Shown: piece after piece, positions 61,545 through 64,000 of the stretch
How the letters are laid out: every line of letters starts with the position of its first letter
Position numbering within the stretch: position 1 is the first letter of the stretch
Assembly (NCBI GenBank): GCA_028718185.1
Contig: JAQUMH010000005.1
Coordinates: 106,032 to 170,031 of the forward strand
Direction of reading: 5' to 3'
Length of the DNA stretch: 64,000 bases
From: Elusimicrobiota bacterium
GTDB taxonomy: Bacteria > Elusimicrobiota > UBA8919
Translations under genes and position numbers: made by a program
The notes under the pieces: generated by a model
What the model was told of the DNA's origin: nothing
Databases searched by the model: none
The model's input: the letters and a program-made list of their open reading frames with translations, nothing else

Positions 61545-63281
61545 TTACTTTTTGTTTGAAAGTTTTAAAATAGCTTCGGCTACCATTTTTTTTGCCTGAT
61601 ATATATCAGAAGGGGTCGTGGAATAATCTGTCATATTCCGGGCAACCATATTTATGCTTTTAGTAATAACGTCTTCTCCTTCTTTTGCCAGTTGCGTGTT
61701 TCCTTCTTTTTTATATTTATCAACTAATTGTCCCAGCATATACAGGTAACAATAATCTTCCCTGCCTTCACGCATTACTTCTTCACGGATTGAACTAAAA
61801 AACGGATTGTTTTTATCAAGGGCAGGATTAGGATAAAGATAATTTCTTGAGCTTGGATATGCTTCTTCATTATTTTTCCACATTTTGTTTATTGGTTCTC
61901 TAAAACCCATGTCATAATCAAAAAAAGGAAATAAATCAATTTGATATTTATATGCAAGCCAGTAGATATTTCTTTGTTCTATCAAAAGATGGTGCTGTAT
62001 GTAACCGGGGGCAGCTAATGTGGCGCCCCAATACCAGCCAATTCTGTCTCCAGCTTTTTTTCTGGCCAACATAAAGTCGGTTATCTCACCTTCCCACAGG
62101 CTAAGATGAGGAACCCATATGCCGGCATAGCCTATCATTTGGTTAAGACATCCTAAAGCACGACCGGTAAATTCTGATTCAAAATTTGTGAATCCGGCAT
62201 CTATTATTTCCTTTTGTGATTGCTGCCATTTTTCAAGAACGCCTGCTTTTAGAAAGTCGGGCTCGTCCCAGGTAACTAACATGAAATTATCCAACCAGCC
62301 TTTCTCTTTCAAATGATTGTATGTTTTTTTAAGAACTGCCTGCCGTTCCGGTCCCATACGGTCATCGTTGTTCTTAATACGAAGAGGTCCTGCAGGATAA
62401 AAAAACCTCATATCTACGAAAATCCAGAATTTGTTCATACCAAGCTGCATAAGTTCTTCTGTTTTTTTATCAAAATCATCATAAGAACCTTCAGTCGGCG
62501 GATTCCATGGTAAATATGAATTCCCACGGTGAAGTTTAACCATATGTTTTGCTTTCATTTTTATGTATTCATACTCAGGTATTCCTACAGTTTTAGCAGC
62601 AGCTGTATTGTCACCCCATTGAAGCAGTCCTAAAGGACATTCTTTTAGTAAAACAAAATCCCATACTGTTAAGGAAACCTTTACATCTGTCCGTTTGCCA
62701 TTCTTTGGAATTATAGAAACTGTCCCTGTATATGTTCCTGCTACAGCTTCTTTGGGTACATAAAAAGTAAGCCAGACTGTATTGTTATTGTTAGTGTGTG
62801 CATCAAATACTTTGTCTAATTTTAACGGGTCAGGACGTAATCCGAGAAGTTCATCTATGGATTTAAGGTGGCGTGCTTTTATAAATTCCTGCCTTTGTCC
62901 TCCACTGAGATCTTTAAAAAACCAATTCTCGTTCTCCAAAATTACATATGCGGTATTGTGATACTCGAAATTAGTCTTACTTATTTTAATAGGAGTGTTA
63001 TCGGATAATTTACCATTGAGGTCCGAAAATTCAATCTTTATACCTTTCAGGTCTTCTTTGCCTTTTGGTATTATGATGATTTGCGCAGGCTCATACTCGT
63101 CTTTCGCTGTATATAGTTCTATGGTTTTAGTTTTACCGGTAAATTCTTTGTCCCGGAATACACTTAACATAGAATTTTCCACAAAAGCATCATACATCAC
63201 TGCCGCACAAGAAACATTTGCAAAAAAACCGATGACAACGGTTATTAGGACTGCTACCTTTAAAAAACTTTTCTGCTTCAT
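61545..63281 (-). CDS. Exported DUF4091 (GH123-like) glycoside hydrolase-type protein
   Basis: A 578-residue protein with a signal peptide (about 1-27). The N-terminal half is a beta-rich domain (residues about 35-210, ending VKVSLTVWDFVLLKE), then a TIM-barrel-like catalytic region (MLVTWDEPDFL with acidic pair WDEPD; WYWGATLAAPGYIQ) and the DUF4091 C-terminal region (SIREEVMREGREDYCYLYMLGQL). GH123-related members act on beta-N-acetylgalactosaminides; that substrate is not certain here. GGGAGG precedes the ATG. It follows the large secreted protein gene. Confidence 0.85.
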   Translation of the reverse strand: MKQKSFLKVAVLITVVIGFFANVSCAAVMYDAFVENSMLSVFRDKEFTGKTKTIELYTAKDEYEPAQIIIIPKGKEDLKGIKIEFSDLNGKLSDNTPIKISKTNFEYHNTAYVILENENWFFKDLSGGQRQEFIKARHLKSIDELLGLRPDPLKLDKVFDAHTNNNNTVWLTFYVPKEAVAGTYTGTVSIIPKNGKRTDVKVSLTVWDFVLLKECPLGLLQWGDNTAAAKTVGIPEYEYIKMKAKHMVKLHRGNSYLPWNPPTEGSYDDFDKKTEELMQLGMNKFWIFVDMRFFYPAGPLRIKNNDDRMGPERQAVLKKTYNHLKEKGWLDNFMLVTWDEPDFLKAGVLEKWQQSQKEIIDAGFTNFESEFTGRALGCLNQMIGYAGIWVPHLSLWEGEITDFMLARKKAGDRIGWYWGATLAAPGYIQHHLLIEQRNIYWLAYKYQIDLFPFFDYDMGFREPINKMWKNNEEAYPSSRNYLYPNPALDKNNPFFSSIREEVMREGREDYCYLYMLGQLVDKYKKEGNTQLAKEGEDVITKSINMVARNMTDYSTTPSDIYQAKKMVAEAILKLSNKK

Positions 63282-63306
63282 TAATACAACCTCCCATTAA
63301 ATTCTG

Positions 63307-63375
63307 TTATAGGGTTTTAGGGTTTTAGGGTTTTAACTCTATAAACTCTACGAACTCTATAACTCTATAACGCTT
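63307..63375. repeat. 8-bp-period array upstream of the DUF4091 gene
   Basis: TTAGGGTT recurs at 8-base steps, followed by ATAACTCT, ATAAACTCT and ACGAACTCT words at 8-9 base steps. Same composition as the arrays near 28.27 and 10.94 kb. Confidence 0.8.
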
Positions 63376-63378
63376 CTC

Positions 63379-64000
63379 TTATTTTATCAGACCTATTTTT
63401 CCTGTTATCTTTCTACCGGTAACATCTTCTATTTGGTAAATATATATTCCTTTGCCTACTTTGTCTCCTTTGTCATTCTTAGCATCCCACTCGAGCCAGC
63501 CAAAATTACCATAATCTACTTCTTTGAGTTCACGGATTATCTCGCCTGTCACACTATACAATTTCATTATACTATTTAATGGCAGGTTTGTCACCTTTAA
63601 TTTACCCAGGACCGCTGTAGCCGGATTATATGGATTCGGATAGATTTTTATATTACTTAAATCTGCAGATACATAACTACCCAATATACGATATGTTGAA
63701 AAGTGTCTTACGGTTGCTGTTACCGTGTTGTTTACTTTATCTACTGTCTGTGCTCCTGTAACTAAATCCCAATCTGTTCCACTCCAGTAGTAAATTCTAA
63801 GCCCATCTTCACTTAATGTCCCTATATCCGATGTTGTATATGGTATCGTTATATTTACTGACCTTGCAAACATCTGGTTTTGTAGTGTTGGTGCACTTTC
63901 CGCACTTCCACTAAATGATAACTCGCCAAAATCATAACATACCGGGTTCCTGGTATTAACATATTGCGTTGTGTTACCTACGGACGGCGGTACTCTTGTC
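63379..64000 (-). CDS. C-terminal part of a large secreted protein with FlgD/T9SS-like sorting domain (open at right edge)
   Basis: The frame is open to the right edge, so the gene continues outside. The visible 206 residues end in a beta-sandwich with NIKIYPNPYNPATAVLGKL, MKLYSVTGEIIREL, WLEWDAKNDKGDKVGKGIYIY and a basic GKIGLIK terminus, the FlgD-Ig/type A-like C-terminal domain common on secreted proteins of several phyla. Upstream residues (SGTDWDLVTG, TATVRHFSTYRI) look like a repeat-type adhesin or surface glycoprotein body. Confidence 0.85.
   Translation of the reverse strand, partial: TRVPPSVGNTTQYVNTRNPVCYDFGELSFSGSAESAPTLQNQMFARSVNITIPYTTSDIGTLSEDGLRIYYWSGTDWDLVTGAQTVDKVNNTVTATVRHFSTYRILGSYVSADLSNIKIYPNPYNPATAVLGKLKVTNLPLNSIMKLYSVTGEIIRELKEVDYGNFGWLEWDAKNDKGDKVGKGIYIYQIEDVTGRKITGKIGLIK

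Overview
The window is a low-GC, tightly packed bacterial chromosome segment using the standard code. Most genes lie on the minus strand in long runs with short gaps or small overlaps. Housekeeping enzymes (MetG, SerRS, thymidylate kinase, DNA polymerase III delta', DXS, TlyA) sit beside genes of an anaerobic lifestyle (HypCDE, an NfnAB-type bifurcating transhydrogenase, Fe-S serine dehydratase). Envelope genes include HtrA, LysM/FecR, a prepilin, an NHL-CsgG protein and a secreted protein with a FlgD/T9SS-like tail, so a diderm, probably uncultured anaerobic lineage is likely. Elusimicrobiota- or Omnitrophota-like phyla are my guess. No rRNA or ribosomal protein is present to test this, and I saw no tRNA, CRISPR array or insertion sequence.

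Layout. 0-8.2 kb: signalling and envelope run (CBM48 protein, GH57-like protein, HtrA, histidine kinase, LysM/FecR protein, response regulator). 8.3-8.5 kb: an orphan structured RNA with a consensus promoter and its own terminator. 8.6-13.5 kb: tmk-holB-ricT-metG-tatD. 13.6-19.3 kb: exported and membrane proteins, a prepilin, a pentapeptide protein and a second trypsin-like protease. 19.3-22.4 kb: surE and hypCDE from overlapping divergent promoters, apparently with almost no mRNA leaders. 22.4-25.7 kb: ECF sigma/anti-sigma with two tandem paralogous membrane proteins, and an AbiE toxin-antitoxin pair. 25.8-30 kb: sugar isomerase/amidohydrolase cluster and PolX. 30-35.5 kb: serS, sugar genes including uxaC, and a Fic protein. 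37.3-44.7 kb: a DeoR-controlled operon joining a fused E1 and an E2 of a 2-oxoacid dehydrogenase to MtlD and a SorE-like dehydrogenase. 45-48.7 kb: MazEF, membrane proteins, AlkD. 49-58.8 kb: nfnBA, UPF0280, cysE, sdaA, tlyA, dxs, ispA. 58.9-64 kb: two zinc peptidases, a DUF4091 glycosidase-like protein and the tail of a large secreted protein.

The most unusual feature is the density of short repeats. (1) Degenerate tandem arrays with periods of 7, 8 or about 10-11 bp lie between genes, and several are read through in frame inside conserved enzymes: SerRS, IspA and the NfnB-like subunit, plus the signal peptide of the LysM protein. HypE carries a related short repeat, and TlyA carries a palindromic element. 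(2) A dispersed hairpin family has a stem that differs in almost every copy but stays complementary, followed by a constant CTAC tail. (3) Longer palindromes end in GTCATTGCGAG or GTCATTCTGAG. These repeats blur gene starts and appear to remodel proteins. Decayed genes include an AlkD fragment that now supplies the tail of the SorE-like dehydrogenase and an internally deleted flavodoxin-ferredoxin gene.

All functional calls are from reading the sequence and knowledge of the families. No database search or alignment program was run.
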